The translations under genes were made by a program, and so were the position numbers. DNA of 64,000 nucleotides from positions 248,001 through 312,000 of the forward strand of contig CAVWNV010000013.1 in the NCBI GenBank assembly GCA_963756515.1, given 5' to 3'. The number at the start of each line of letters is the position of its first letter. Within the stretch, counting starts at the first letter, position 1. This DNA is from Bog-756 sp963756515 (GTDB taxonomy: Bacteria > Actinomycetota > Acidimicrobiia > Acidimicrobiales > RAAP-2). Shown here piece after piece: positions 26,752 to 35,975 of the stretch. The notes beneath the pieces were generated by a model. It searched no databases. It saw only the letters and a program-made list of their open reading frames with translations, and was not told the origin of the DNA.

Positions 26752-28767
26752 TCAGGAGGCGGTCCTGCCGTTGGTGAAGGTCACGTTGGTGGTCCCCTCG
26801 AGGCTGGTGATGACCGCTGTGGCCGATGTACCGCCCCCCGGCGAGCTGAGCAGGTGGGGTAGCGCCGGCAGGCTGTACTGGGCGCTGAGCGGGACCACGG
26901 AGACCCCGGTCAACTCGACATCGGCCACCGGTGTCGTCTGCTCGGTGACCGAGATCCGGACCGGCGTGAGGTCCCTGTTCAGCACGGGCACGTTGGTGAT
27001 CGGCAGCGAGCACTGCCCCGGCTCCAGTGAGTACGAGCCGGTCAGGGGCTCCCCGCCGTTGACGGAGTAGGAGTAACTCACCGTGAACGAGGTGTTCTCC
27101 AAGTTGGCATCGGGCGACGTCTGGGCCATGCAGAGTTTGAACGCACCCGTGTTGATCTCGTTCTCGAAGGTCACGGCATTGTCGGCGGCGTAAGGCACAG
27201 TCACCGTGGCTGTGTTGCCCGACTGGCTCGCGCCCCCGGCGATGCTCGACGACACTCGGGTCAGCGTGATGTGGGCCTGTGGCGTCTCGGTGACGGTCAC
27301 GGTCCCGACGGGCAGGACATACCCCGGCGAGCAGTAGCCGACCTCCACCGGTGCCACCGGACCCAGGCCGCTGATGGAGAAGCCGAACGGCGTGCCGGTG
27401 GCGATGCTGTTCGAGGTCTTGCAGATCTCGACGTAGCCGAATGCCTCGTTCGTGAACGTGGCCTGTGTGACGGAGCCCTGTCCCAGGTTGCCGACGTTGC
27501 TCGGAGCCGGAAGGTTACCCACGTAGAGGGCGGCCACGCTGTTGGTGCTTCCGGCATTGAGGTTCGCCGGGCTGACCGTGGTGTTCACGGACTGGATCGT
27601 CGGGTACTGGCTCTGGTCCTCCGTGAAGGTGACCAGTGTCCCGAGCGGCAGCGGAATGTCGGCACCCCTCTTGTTGGCCAGGAACGTACATGTCGTCGTC
27701 CCGAACGGCGTGGCCGTCACCGACACCGTCGCCGGGAGCCCCGAGATCGGGACGCCCCCGAAGGTGGCGGTCGGGGCGTACGTGAACGTCTGGCCGGCCA
27801 GCACGTCGTCCTGAGACCGGTCCAGGGTCTTGCAGACCTTGGCGTAGGCGGTCAGGGTGGAGTTGGTGAACGAGACGGTGCTCGTCCCACCGGGTGACAC
27901 CGACACCACCGCGCTCTGCGTGTCGAGGTCAGAACTGACCAGAGCCGAGCTGGGGATGGCGGCCACACTGGCCAAGGCATAGGGGAAGACCGTCGGTTCG
28001 GTGATGCTCAGGTTGGTGGCCGGGACGGTCACGTCGTTGCACTGTCCGGTCGGAACGGTCTGGGTCGAACTGAAGCCGGGGGCGGTGATGTTGAAGTTGA
28101 AGGAGCCCCGGACGTACTGGTCGGATCCGTACTTGCACAGCTCCAACGTGCCGGTCTGTGTCGGTGGTGTCGCCACGTTGGTGACGTTGAGAGTGGTGAG
28201 ACCGGCGTTGACGGTGATCATGGCGAAGTCGATGTCGGAGACCACGGCGTTCAGCGTGCCGTTGGACACGGCGAAGCTCGGCGAGTACCCGGGCACGGGT
28301 ACCCCGGGGGACGAGGCCTGTTCCACCAGGATCTGCGAACCCGCGGTCATCGAGTGCTTCGCCCCACACGTGCCCGGGGAGGGCTCAGCCGTAAGCGAGT
28401 AGGCGGTGTAGTACGACCCGGACCAGGTGCCCTCCACGAACGGGAAGGAGACGCCGTCGAGGTTGGAGGCGCCAGCCAGGTTGCACACCTGGAACTGGGA
28501 GGCGGAGGCGGCCTTGGAGGTGACAGCGGCCTTGGAGGTGACAGCGGCCGGCGTGGACGTAGCGGCGGCCTTGGCCTCAGCCCTCGCCGCCACCCTGGCC
28601 GCGGCGGCTGCCTGTCGTGCCGCCTTGGTGGCTGCGCTGGTGCCAGCCGCCCCGGCCACGCTGGGCGAGAGTGCGGACAGAGCGAATCCCGCCACTGCCG
28701 CAATGGCGATGATGGTGGCGATGGTCGCGGACGCAAAAGGCCGCGCTTTGAGGGTGTTCTTCGGCAC
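26752..28767 (-). CDS. Secreted five-repeat protein, each repeat with a Cys pair
   Basis: A 671-residue exported protein. A signal peptide (about 1-41, ending SVAGAAG) is followed by an Ala/Lys/Arg-rich linker (42-90). Then come five related beta-rich repeats of about 100-140 residues. They begin FQVCNLAG, LELCKYG, AKVCKTL, VEICKTS and FKLCMAQ; each has a second Cys (GTCG, GQCND, TTCTF, GYCSP, GQCSL), and later repeats close with TFTN or TFEN. This looks like stacked disulfide-stabilised immunoglobulin/prealbumin-type folds of a surface fibre or matrix protein. There is no LPxTG or C-terminal helix. The GTG start has AGGAG upstream. Confidence 0.82.
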   Translation of the reverse strand: MPKNTLKARPFASATIATIIAIAAVAGFALSALSPSVAGAAGTSAATKAARQAAAAARVAARAEAKAAATSTPAAVTSKAAVTSKAASASQFQVCNLAGASNLDGVSFPFVEGTWSGSYYTAYSLTAEPSPGTCGAKHSMTAGSQILVEQASSPGVPVPGYSPSFAVSNGTLNAVVSDIDFAMITVNAGLTTLNVTNVATPPTQTGTLELCKYGSDQYVRGSFNFNITAPGFSSTQTVPTGQCNDVTVPATNLSITEPTVFPYALASVAAIPSSALVSSDLDTQSAVVSVSPGGTSTVSFTNSTLTAYAKVCKTLDRSQDDVLAGQTFTYAPTATFGGVPISGLPATVSVTATPFGTTTCTFLANKRGADIPLPLGTLVTFTEDQSQYPTIQSVNTTVSPANLNAGSTNSVAALYVGNLPAPSNVGNLGQGSVTQATFTNEAFGYVEICKTSNSIATGTPFGFSISGLGPVAPVEVGYCSPGYVLPVGTVTVTETPQAHITLTRVSSSIAGGASQSGNTATVTVPYAADNAVTFENEINTGAFKLCMAQTSPDANLENTSFTVSYSYSVNGGEPLTGSYSLEPGQCSLPITNVPVLNRDLTPVRISVTEQTTPVADVELTGVSVVPLSAQYSLPALPHLLSSPGGGTSATAVITSLEGTTNVTFTNGRTAS
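28513..28548 (-). repeat. 18-bp tandem duplication in the linker of the secreted protein
   Basis: Two identical adjacent 18-base units encode (A)AVTSK twice, in frame, in the Ala/Lys linker just before the first repeat domain. Confidence 0.9.
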
Positions 28768-29109
28768 TTCTCCTGCTTCCCGCCGGAGCCTGCCCCTCGC
28801 GCTCTAGCCATTGTGATTTCAAGTACACACTGCAACCCGCTCTGCAATCTCTAACACGACGACGGCGATCTGACAACCCTCGGTGCACGGGACAGGTTCG
28901 CCCTGTCTCCACAGGGGAATTCACCGTTCACCGTGCTCGTCGGAACGGCCACACTGGGTGGTGGCAGAGACTCCACCCCATGACCCGGTGCGACGTCGTG
29001 AGCGAGGCGGATCCCTACCGGGTCGCGACGGGATGCGACGTACCGTCGCCGTCGCCCCCGAGGTTCCGACGGCCGTGATGGCCACGGCGCCGGTCGGGAG
29101 GGTCGGTCC
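28768..29109. other. Intergenic region, less GC-rich, no gene seen
   Basis: This 342-base gap separates two minus-strand genes. Bases 28805-28860 are distinctly richer in A and T than their surroundings and probably hold the promoter of the secreted protein gene. A hairpin GACAGG / CCTGTC (28891-28907) lies in the middle. No reading frame here looks coding. Confidence 0.5.
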
Positions 29110-29343
29110 CTACGACGACCGACCCTTCTTTCCCTTGGCCAGCTTCTTGAGCTTGCGGCGGAGTTCGGCCAGCTCCGCAGCCATGTCGGCGATCTCCTCC
29201 GTCATGTCCTCGAGCTGCTCCTCGATGGCCTCGAACCGGCCGACGGCCAGCTTCATCCGCTTGTCGGCGGCGGTGGCACGATCGGCAAGGTCGGTCACGA
29301 TCGCGATGAGTCCCTCTTCGAGGTGAAACGGCTCCGCACTCAT
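29110..29343 (-). CDS. Small coiled-coil protein
   Basis: A 77-residue hydrophilic protein. Residues about 12-70 are a continuous heptad-like helix (IEEQLEDMTEEIADMAAELAEL), ending in a Lys-rich tail (KKLAKGKKGR). No known family. The ATG at 29343 follows TATGCT with a six-base spacer, so expression from a leaderless mRNA is likely, which supports it being real. Confidence 0.7.
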   Translation of the reverse strand: MSAEPFHLEEGLIAIVTDLADRATAADKRMKLAVGRFEAIEEQLEDMTEEIADMAAELAELRRKLKKLAKGKKGRSS

Positions 29344-29349
29344 GCGTCA

Positions 29350-29355
29350 AGCATA
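29350..29355 (-). promoter_or_regulatory. -10 box for leaderless mRNA of the coiled-coil protein
   Basis: TATGCT on the minus strand, then TGACGC, then ATG 29343. Confidence 0.6.
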
Positions 29356-29502
29356 GGGAGTGACACGGGGTAGGGCTAGCCTCCGGTCACCGGACGAGGG
29401 CGGGGATCCCGGAAGCCCCGACGGGCTTCATGGGCGACGACCGGACATCCGATCGTCGCTCCAGCCACCGTCGACAGGAGGCAGGTGGAGCCACCCGTGG
29501 CC

Positions 29503-29508
29503 TAGCCT
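29503..29508 (+). promoter_or_regulatory. -10 box upstream of the cyclase gene
   Basis: TAGCCT with a six-base spacer to GTG 29515, which opens an eight-codon ORF rather than the cyclase itself. The hexamer is identical to that of pyrG. Confidence 0.5.
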
Positions 29509-29514
29509 GGGGGC

Positions 29515-29541
29515 GTGCGGGCGGAACGGAAGCTCGGGTGA
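29515..29541 (+). CDS. Eight-codon leaderless upstream ORF coupled to the cyclase
   Basis: GTG-CGG-GCG-GAA-CGG-AAG-CTC-GGG-TGA (VRAERKLG) begins where the transcript should start. Its TGA overlaps the cyclase GTG at 29538 (GTGA). Same layout as at 12640-12657. Inferred only. Confidence 0.4.
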   Translation: MRAERKLG

Positions 29542-32500
29542 CCACGGAGAACGTGGCCATCCTGTTCACGGACATCGTGGACTCGACGGCGCTCTACCAG
29601 CGTCTGTCGCCCGATGTCGCCGACGATGTCCGGCGCGCCCACTTCTCCATCCTGCGGCAGGCCATCACCGAGTCCGGCGGTACCGAGGTCAAGAACCTGG
29701 GTGACGGGCTGATGGTGGTGTTCGGTTCGGCGTCCGCCGCTCTGACCTGTGGCGTGACCATGCAACAGGGCGTCGAACGGGACAATCGGGACCGCGAGTA
29801 CGTCGTGGGCCTGCGTGTCGGGCTGAGCGGAGGTGAGGTCACCAGAGAGGAGGACGACTACTTCGGGGATCCGGTGGTGGAGGCGGCCCGGCTGTGCGCG
29901 ACCTGCCGGGGTGGCCAGGTCCTGGCCGCCGACGTCGTCCGGGCCATGGCAGGTCGGCGCAGCCGCCACGAGTCGAGGCCCGTCGGCGAGCTCGAGCTGA
30001 AGGGTCTCCCCTATGCGGTGGAGACCATCGAGGTGTTGTGGGAGCCCCTGAGGGAGACCCACGCCGCGTCCGCCCCCCTTCCCAGGCGTCTGGCCGCCCG
30101 CCCGCCGGTGGGCGTTGTCGGGCGAGAGTCCGAGTTGGCGGCGATCGCCGCCACGGCCAAGCACGTTGCCGCCGGCGAAGGACGCGCGGTGCTGCTCGTC
30201 TCGGGTGAACCGGGACAGGGGAAGACCACACTGGTGGCTGAAGCGGCCCGTTCGGCCCACGCCGAGGGCGCCTGCGTTCTGCTGGGCCATGCCGAGGAGG
30301 AGTTGGTCACCCCGTACCAGCTCTTCACGGAGGCCCTCGGCCACTACATCACCCACGCGCCGGAGGAACAGTTGCTCGCCCATGTCGAAGCCCACGGGCC
30401 CGAACTGGCCCGACTCGTGCCGGCGCTGTCCAGCCGCCTACCCGACTTGGCGCCGCCCCGGGCCGCCGATCCAGACACCGAACGATTCCTGTTCTTCGCG
30501 GCGGTAGTGGGCCTGCTGACCGCGATCGCTCAGGACCAATTGGTCATCATCGCCCTCGACGACCTCCAATGGGCGGACGAGGGCAGTCTGGCCCTGCTGC
30601 GCCATCTGGCCGCATCCGAACAGGTCATACGACTGCTCGTCCTCGGCACCTACCGGGACAGTGAGCTGGCTCACACCGATGCGCTGCGCGACGCCCTGGG
30701 GGTGCTCCGGCGCCAGAACGGGGTGGACCGGATAGAACTGTCGGGACTCGATGACCGTGGCGTGATCTCGTTCATGGAGTCCGCGGCCGGCCAGACCCTC
30801 GACGACGCCGGAGTAGGCCTGGCCCATGCCGTCTTCCGCGAGACCGACGGCAACCCGTTCTTCGTGAGTGAGGTATTGCGGCATCTGGCCGATACCGGCG
30901 CCATCTACCAGGACCTGACCGGTAGATGGGTGGCCGCGGACCCGCCGGACGAGATCGCCCTCCCGGACAGCGTGCGGGAGGTGATCGGTGGCCGGGTGGC
31001 CCGACTGGGGAAGGAAGCCGGACGAGTTCTGTCGATGGCGTCCGTCATCGGACGGGACTTCGACCTCGACCTTCTGGCCCGATCGTCGACCAACACGGAG
31101 GAGGAGCTGCTGGACATCCTCGAGGACGCGGCGGGTGTGGCTCTGGTGCGCGAGGTGCCTGATACGGGGCGTTTCACCTTCGCCCACGCCCTCATCCAGC
31201 ACACCTTGTACGAGGATCTGGGCCCCAACCGTCGGACCCGGGCCCACCGCGACGTGGCACTGGCTCTCGAGGAGCTGTGTCGGGACCGGCCCGGGAAGCG
31301 GGTGGGTGAACTGGCCCGCCACTGGATCGCCGCCACCCAACCCATCGACCTGACCAAGGCCATCACCTACTCGCGCCAGGCCGGCGACGCCGCCCTCGCC
31401 GCCCTGGCCCCGGCCGACGCCCTCCGTTACTACGCACGGGCCCTCGATCTCTACCCCCAGGTGTCGGATCCCGACCCTCTCCTGGGACTCGACCTGGCCA
31501 TTGGACTCGGCACCGCCCAACGCCTGACCGGCGATCCGGCCTACCGGGAGACCCTCCTCGGGGCCGGACGGCAGGCGGCCGCCCTGGGTCAGACCGATCG
31601 GCTGGTGGCCGCGGCCCTGGCCAACAATCGCGGTCTGTTCAGCTCGCTCGGCTCAGTGGACGACGAAAAGGTGGCCCTGCTGGAGACGGTCCTCGACGAG
31701 ATGCCGACCGAGGACAGCGACGAGCGTGCCCTCCTCCTCGCCACGCTCTCCAACGAGCTCACCTACGGCCGCCCACTCGGGGAACGGCGCGTCCTGGCCC
31801 ACGGGGCCAAGGACATGGCCCGCCGACTGGACCAGCCGGCCACCATCGTCCGGGTGCTGAACCTGGTTGAACAGCCGCTCGAGGCTCCCCCGACCCTACA
31901 AGAGCGGTTGGCCGACACGGCTGAGGCCCTGTCGCTGGCCGAGTCGCTGGAAGACCCGTCCCTCCATTTCTTCGCCGCTGTCTACCGCCGGATCAACACG
32001 TTGAACGCCGGCGATGTCGAGCTTCCGGCCGCATGTCTGACCGTCATGCGCTCGCTGAGCGACAGACTCCGCCAGCCGATCCTGCAGTGGATCACGACGT
32101 TCCACGAGGCCGCCCAGGCGATGTTGTTGGGCGACCACCAGCGGGCCGAGGTGCTGGCCACCGAGGCATTGACGATCGGCACCGAGTGCGGACAGCCCGA
32201 CGCGCTGTCCTTCTACGGCACCCAGCTGTTGATCATCCGACATCAGCAGGGGCGGTTGGGCGAGTTGGTGCCGATCATCGAGGCGGTGGCGTCGGAGACC
32301 GGGATGGCCAGTTACTACAACGGAGCACTGGCTGCGGTCTATCTGGACGCCGGCGCCGAGTCACGGGCCCTGGACCTATTGGAGACCGGTGCCAATGAAG
32401 GGTTCAGGTCCTTGAGGATGGGCATCGGATGGCTGGATGGGATCACGGCTTACACGGAAGTGGCGATCGAGCTGGCAGCATCGGAGCCGTCACGCCTCCT

Positions 32501-32843
32501 CTTCGACCTCCTGGCCCCATATCACGATCAGATCGGCTACAACGGCCTCATGCCCCACGAGCCGGTGGCGATGTATCTGGGCGCTCTGGCGTCGGTGCTG
32601 GGCCGTTACGAGGTGGTCGAGGCGTTCCTCGACGAGGCCTCCGAGTTCAACCAGCGGACCGGGGCGACGTTCGCACGGGCGCGGACGGAGTTGGCTAGGG
32701 GGAGAATGCTGGCCGATCGGGGCGCCAGGAGCGACCACGACCGGGCGCGGGCCATTCTGAACGAGGTCCGAACCGATGCAGCCGCCCGCGGATTCGGCAG
32801 TGTGGAGCGGCGCGCCGATTCTGCCCTTCGGGACCTGGGCTGA
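29538..32843 (+). CDS. Class III nucleotide cyclase fused to AAA ATPase and TPR domains
   Basis: About 1101 residues. The N-terminal class III cyclase domain (1-170) has metal Asp in FTDIVDST (Asp12) and GDG (Asp56) and Lys52 in VKNLGD. The usual transition-state Asn is Glu (VVEAARL), so activity may be weak or lost. Then comes an AAA/STAND ATPase with Walker A GEPGQGKT and Walker B IIALDDLQWADE. From about 600 the protein is helical TPR-like to the end, without a LuxR helix-turn-helix. Such proteins are signalling hubs of unknown input. GTG 29538 is chosen because the domain starts there; ATG 29430 would precede the predicted promoter. Confidence 0.87.
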   Translation: MTTENVAILFTDIVDSTALYQRLSPDVADDVRRAHFSILRQAITESGGTEVKNLGDGLMVVFGSASAALTCGVTMQQGVERDNRDREYVVGLRVGLSGGEVTREEDDYFGDPVVEAARLCATCRGGQVLAADVVRAMAGRRSRHESRPVGELELKGLPYAVETIEVLWEPLRETHAASAPLPRRLAARPPVGVVGRESELAAIAATAKHVAAGEGRAVLLVSGEPGQGKTTLVAEAARSAHAEGACVLLGHAEEELVTPYQLFTEALGHYITHAPEEQLLAHVEAHGPELARLVPALSSRLPDLAPPRAADPDTERFLFFAAVVGLLTAIAQDQLVIIALDDLQWADEGSLALLRHLAASEQVIRLLVLGTYRDSELAHTDALRDALGVLRRQNGVDRIELSGLDDRGVISFMESAAGQTLDDAGVGLAHAVFRETDGNPFFVSEVLRHLADTGAIYQDLTGRWVAADPPDEIALPDSVREVIGGRVARLGKEAGRVLSMASVIGRDFDLDLLARSSTNTEEELLDILEDAAGVALVREVPDTGRFTFAHALIQHTLYEDLGPNRRTRAHRDVALALEELCRDRPGKRVGELARHWIAATQPIDLTKAITYSRQAGDAALAALAPADALRYYARALDLYPQVSDPDPLLGLDLAIGLGTAQRLTGDPAYRETLLGAGRQAAALGQTDRLVAAALANNRGLFSSLGSVDDEKVALLETVLDEMPTEDSDERALLLATLSNELTYGRPLGERRVLAHGAKDMARRLDQPATIVRVLNLVEQPLEAPPTLQERLADTAEALSLAESLEDPSLHFFAAVYRRINTLNAGDVELPAACLTVMRSLSDRLRQPILQWITTFHEAAQAMLLGDHQRAEVLATEALTIGTECGQPDALSFYGTQLLIIRHQQGRLGELVPIIEAVASETGMASYYNGALAAVYLDAGAESRALDLLETGANEGFRSLRMGIGWLDGITAYTEVAIELAASEPSRLLFDLLAPYHDQIGYNGLMPHEPVAMYLGALASVLGRYEVVEAFLDEASEFNQRTGATFARARTELARGRMLADRGARSDHDRARAILNEVRTDAAARGFGSVERRADSALRDLG

Positions 32844-32860
32844 TCGGTCGCCACTTCAGT

Positions 32861-32883
32861 CGGCACCATTTGGCACGGTGCCG
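32861..32883. terminator. Hairpin between convergent cyclase and hemerythrin genes
   Basis: CGGCACC / GGTGCCG, 7-bp stem, 9-base loop, 18 bases after the cyclase stop. Confidence 0.45.
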
Positions 32884-32970
32884 CATCGCGCCGGGCGAGT
32901 CGGTCTGCCCGCTCTCCATGTTCTGTCCGCGCTGCCAGCCCTGCCCGCCCTGCCTGCCGCGGTCACAGTG

Positions 32971-33651
32971 TCAGGTCCAAAGCGTCGCCGTCTGGCGCGC
33001 GTAGCGCGGCTCCCAGACATAGCGACAGAGCATCCGGACCGGCGGTGGCGGCATGCTGAGCACGGCCTGGCGCTCGACCGGGTCGGCCCCGTCGAAGATC
33101 CATGGGAAGAAGCGGGCCGAGCCACGCATGCCGACCGCCTTGGCCGTCGCTTTGCCGAACGACTCGAACTCCTCGTCGGTCATGGCCTGCTCGACGACGG
33201 GGAAGCATCTCGTCTCCTCGTCGTCGAGGTGGGCCCCCAGGCGGGGCGCCAGAGCGTCGATCCGGTCCGCCAGCTCGGGGGCGTACTGGTCAGGGTTCTC
33301 TGTCAACGATTCGAATCCGGTGTCGATGTCCCCGCACAGGGGCAGGAGCGCGATGTGTTGTTCTTCCATCTGCGAGAGCACGGCCAGTTCGTCCTGGCGG
33401 TCGGCCAGCTTTGGCCGTACGAGGGGCCACAGCGAGGCGTCCTCGACTTCGTGATGGTGGTGGAGCTGCTCGTTGACGAAGTGCCAGTGCGCGCCGAGCT
33501 GTGCCGCCCTGGCCTTGTCCACCTTCGCTGTCCGCAGCGCTGCGCTGAGTCGACCCAGATCCCGGCGAAAGGCCTCGTGGATCAGATAGACCACCGTGAA
33601 CCGGCCACGGGGTGGTCCGGGCTCGGCGGGATTCGGTTGCTCCATGCTCAT
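32971..33651 (-). CDS. Hemerythrin HHE-domain protein
   Basis: A 226-residue four-helix protein with hemerythrin ligand positions: His25 (LIHEAFRRDL), the HHHHEVED cluster (64-71), EEQH (96-99) and HLDDEE (141-146). The family binds a di-iron centre and senses or detoxifies O2 or NO. The last about 60 residues (to PRYARQTATLWT) are an extension with aromatic and Pro-rich motifs. The ATG at 33651 has a GGAGG Shine-Dalgarno six bases upstream; the second Met two codons later is possible. Confidence 0.82.
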   Translation of the reverse strand: MSMEQPNPAEPGPPRGRFTVVYLIHEAFRRDLGRLSAALRTAKVDKARAAQLGAHWHFVNEQLHHHHEVEDASLWPLVRPKLADRQDELAVLSQMEEQHIALLPLCGDIDTGFESLTENPDQYAPELADRIDALAPRLGAHLDDEETRCFPVVEQAMTDEEFESFGKATAKAVGMRGSARFFPWIFDGADPVERQAVLSMPPPPVRMLCRYVWEPRYARQTATLWT

Positions 33652-34021
33652 GGCCACCTCCAGAGTGTCTCGCAAGCGTATGGCAGGTGCTGGTCCCGGG
33701 CCAGCGAAGCTGGCGCCATCCCAACGCGAGGGCATGGCCATCAAGCACTGTCTCCCAGTGTCGGCCAGGTGACAGACGGAGCATGGCACCCGGCACAGGA
33801 TGGAGGTAGACGCGGGAGCCGGACCATCAGGGACGGTCGGGCCCGGAGCGACGAGGTGTGACCGCTTGCTCGACGGGGCCCGGCCCCGAGGAACCGCACT
33901 CTTCGTACCGACTGGGCCCGGCCCGTCACGTGAAGGAGCCCCGCCTCTGACGAGGCGGGGCTCCTTTCACTGCTGTGAAATCGGCGGGCTCTTGCAAGCC
34001 GTCGATCTACTGTGCGACGGG
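33652..34021. other. Intergenic region with no gene
   Basis: Apart from the strong hairpin at 33933-33966 I see only short shadow frames. Confidence 0.5.
33933..33966. terminator. Strong 15-bp hairpin terminator
   Basis: A perfect 15-bp inverted repeat (arms 33933-33947 and 33952-33966) with loop TGAC, followed by TTT on the plus strand and CAC on the minus. It is the most stable simple hairpin noticed in the window and could end the pseudogene transcript (minus) or one from the left. Confidence 0.8.
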
Positions 34022-34898
34022 CTACTTAGCCGCCAGCGGGCCAGCGGCCGTGATCGTGGCGTTGGCGTCCACCCCGATGCACACCGAACCCTTGGCTGAG
34101 CCCGGCAGGGCCAGACCGTCCCCGGAGTCTGAGGTCACGAGGGTCGTGAACTTCTCCAGGGTGGGCTCTGCAGGCGTTGTCCCCTTCGCCGGCTTGACAT
34201 ACCCAGGGCAGAGCTTACCCACACTGGTGGTCAGGGTCGGAGCACTGATCGTGGTGCTGCTACCGGTCGACCAGGTGATGGTTCCCCCGGTCGCCAAGGC
34301 CAGGGCAGGCAGCGAAGCCGAGCCTCCGCCCGTGTCGCCCCCGGTGCATCCACTGACCACGATGGTGTTCGACACAACGCTTCCGTTGATGGTGGTGCAC
34401 GAGATGGTGCTCGGCGTCCACTTGTACTCGAAGCTCTTCAGCGGGTGATGGTGGCGTTGGCGTCGTCCCCGACACACACTTCGCCGGTCAAGGTAGCCGG
34501 GAGAAGCATGCCGTCACCTGTGTCACTGAGTCACCGTGGACGTGACAGAGAGGGCGCTCGGCTCAGGGGGAGTTGTCCCCTTCGGCGGCTTGACGTAGCC
34601 CGGGCACTTCGATGCCGAAATGGGGGCCGTCGTCGGAACGCCGGTCATGGTGCTCGTTACCGGACACCCAGGTGGTCGTGCCCCCGGTGGCCAGGTCGAG
34701 AGTGGTGAACGGCACCGAACTCCCGCCGGTGTTACCACCGGTACACCCACTGAGCTGAATGGTCCCCGCCACGGTGCCGTTGACCGTGGTGCAGACGATC
34801 TTTCCTCCACCGGCCGAGGCAACGCCGCCGGCTACTGCCAGCGAGAGGCCCGCTGCTGGAATGAGCAGGGCCGCAAAAGCCATAATAATTCGTCGCAT
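34022..34898 (-). pseudogene. Secreted tandem two-domain protein, broken by frameshifts
   Basis: The ATG at 34898 begins a clear signal peptide (MRRIIMAFAALLIPAAGLSL...). Domain A follows (CTTVNGTVAG, SGCTGGNTGG, CPGYVKPPKGTTPPEP, EVCVGDDANATIT) and then domain B with the same landmarks (CTTINGSVVS, SGCTGGDTGG, CPGYVKPAKGTTPAEP, SVCIGVDANATIT). Reading through needs three frame changes: near 34668 (one extra base), near 34525 (one extra base) and near 34440 at the A/B junction, where a TGA closes frame A. The original was an exported protein of about 280 residues. Function unknown. Assembly errors are possible, but other genes here are mostly intact. Confidence 0.72.
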
Positions 34899-35429
34899 AA
34901 CTTCCCTTTCGTTGTTGTGTCGGGAAGTCCGAAGTGGGCCTCCCCCCCAATGCGGCCACCACCGTATATCAGAAGGCGGGCGCGTGCTTGCTTTCTTTGT
35001 GCGCCTCGATCGCCGTGTGGGTGCCCCCGGCCGCGCCACCACCGGACCCGACGCCCGCTGTGGCCTCTTTGGGCGGCGGAAACCGCCGTTCGGACCGATC
35101 CGGGCGACCCGTCGCCCTTCAGATGTACTGGGTCTCGACCCGGTTCCATGCATGTCAGCGTGGTAGCAAGCCGCCCACTGAACGTGTGATCGGGGCCACG
35201 CGACGTGAGCCGGCCGTGATCATCGGGGACATATCGTCGGGACCGAAACCGTCGAGAGGGGGCCGGTCGAGTCGGCCCACGCGCCTGCCCGACCTGTCCC
35301 CGACGGTCCGATGATGATCGTCAGTCGTGAGGGACGCTCGGAAACCGGGACGAAACGAGGCGACGAACCGGCCGGAGGTGGCGACGGCGTCACCTGCGCC
35401 GGATGCCGGTGGCGGCTCGACGGCAGCGA
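34899..35429. other. Region without a supported gene
   Basis: Bases 34860-34930 are unusually AT-rich and hold the start region of the broken secreted gene. The remainder shows frames on both strands with no domain signal. Confidence 0.4.
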
Positions 35430-35656
35430 CCAATGCCGTCGCGTTGAGACGACCAGTCCCGTCGACGGCGGCGTCGGACTGCATCTCGACGTGGTGGTGG
35501 ATGACCTCGACACCACGACCGTCGAGGTCGAGCAGTGGCGGTAGTTGTGGGCTGGAACCGGGACTGACCCACGAGCTGGAAGGAATCCAGTGGCGGTGTA
35601 TGGCCGACCCGGGAGGCAACCAGTTCGACCTCGACGTCCTTCCGGAGGATTCGTGA
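35430..35656 (+). pseudogene. Remnant of a VOC (glyoxalase-like) domain gene
   Basis: Two reading frames carry pieces of a glyoxalase-like domain: GLHLDVVVDDLDTTTVEVEQW (ending at TAG 35544) and, in another frame, GLTHELEGIQWRCMADPGGNQFDLDVLPED up to 35656. The motifs HLDV..DDLD and MADPGGNQFDL are in the family's order but a frameshift separates them and the N-terminal part is not recognisable. Confidence 0.55.
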
Positions 35657-35720
35657 CAGGTGTCGACGCGTTACCGACCTTCCGCGCACCGGTGCCGGTG
35701 TGGCGGACCGAGTGGGCTGC

Positions 35721-35975
35721 TCAGTCTGAGCCCTTCTCTTCGAGTTGGTCCTCCGATGGCCGTGGGAAGGAAGAGCCCGTGAGGTGTCGGGCCGGATGGT
35801 CGGTGGCGTCCAACACGCGCTCGCACTCTTCGAGGATCTCGCCATCTCCCCCGTCAGTGGCGTGGGCGTCGAAGTAGTCCCGAGCCTCCCCCACTGTCGG
35901 CGGCCGGCCTTCCCTCCGCCAAGGGACTCCCGCCGAGTCGAGGGCATCGTCCAACTCATCACCCACGTCGCTCAT
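35721..35975 (-). CDS. Small acidic protein, unknown function
   Basis: An 84-residue acidic protein (MSDVGDELDDALDSAG..., ending EDQLEEKGSD) with no membrane segment. A good Shine-Dalgarno (GGGAGG) lies five bases before the ATG, which supports it as a real gene inside an otherwise decayed stretch. No family recognised. Confidence 0.6.
   Translation of the reverse strand: MSDVGDELDDALDSAGVPWRREGRPPTVGEARDYFDAHATDGGDGEILEECERVLDATDHPARHLTGSSFPRPSEDQLEEKGSD

Noticed and set aside
28891..28907. Hairpin GACAGG/CCTGTC considered as a terminator or riboswitch
   Set aside because: Only six base pairs, no T-run and no further conserved-looking structure.
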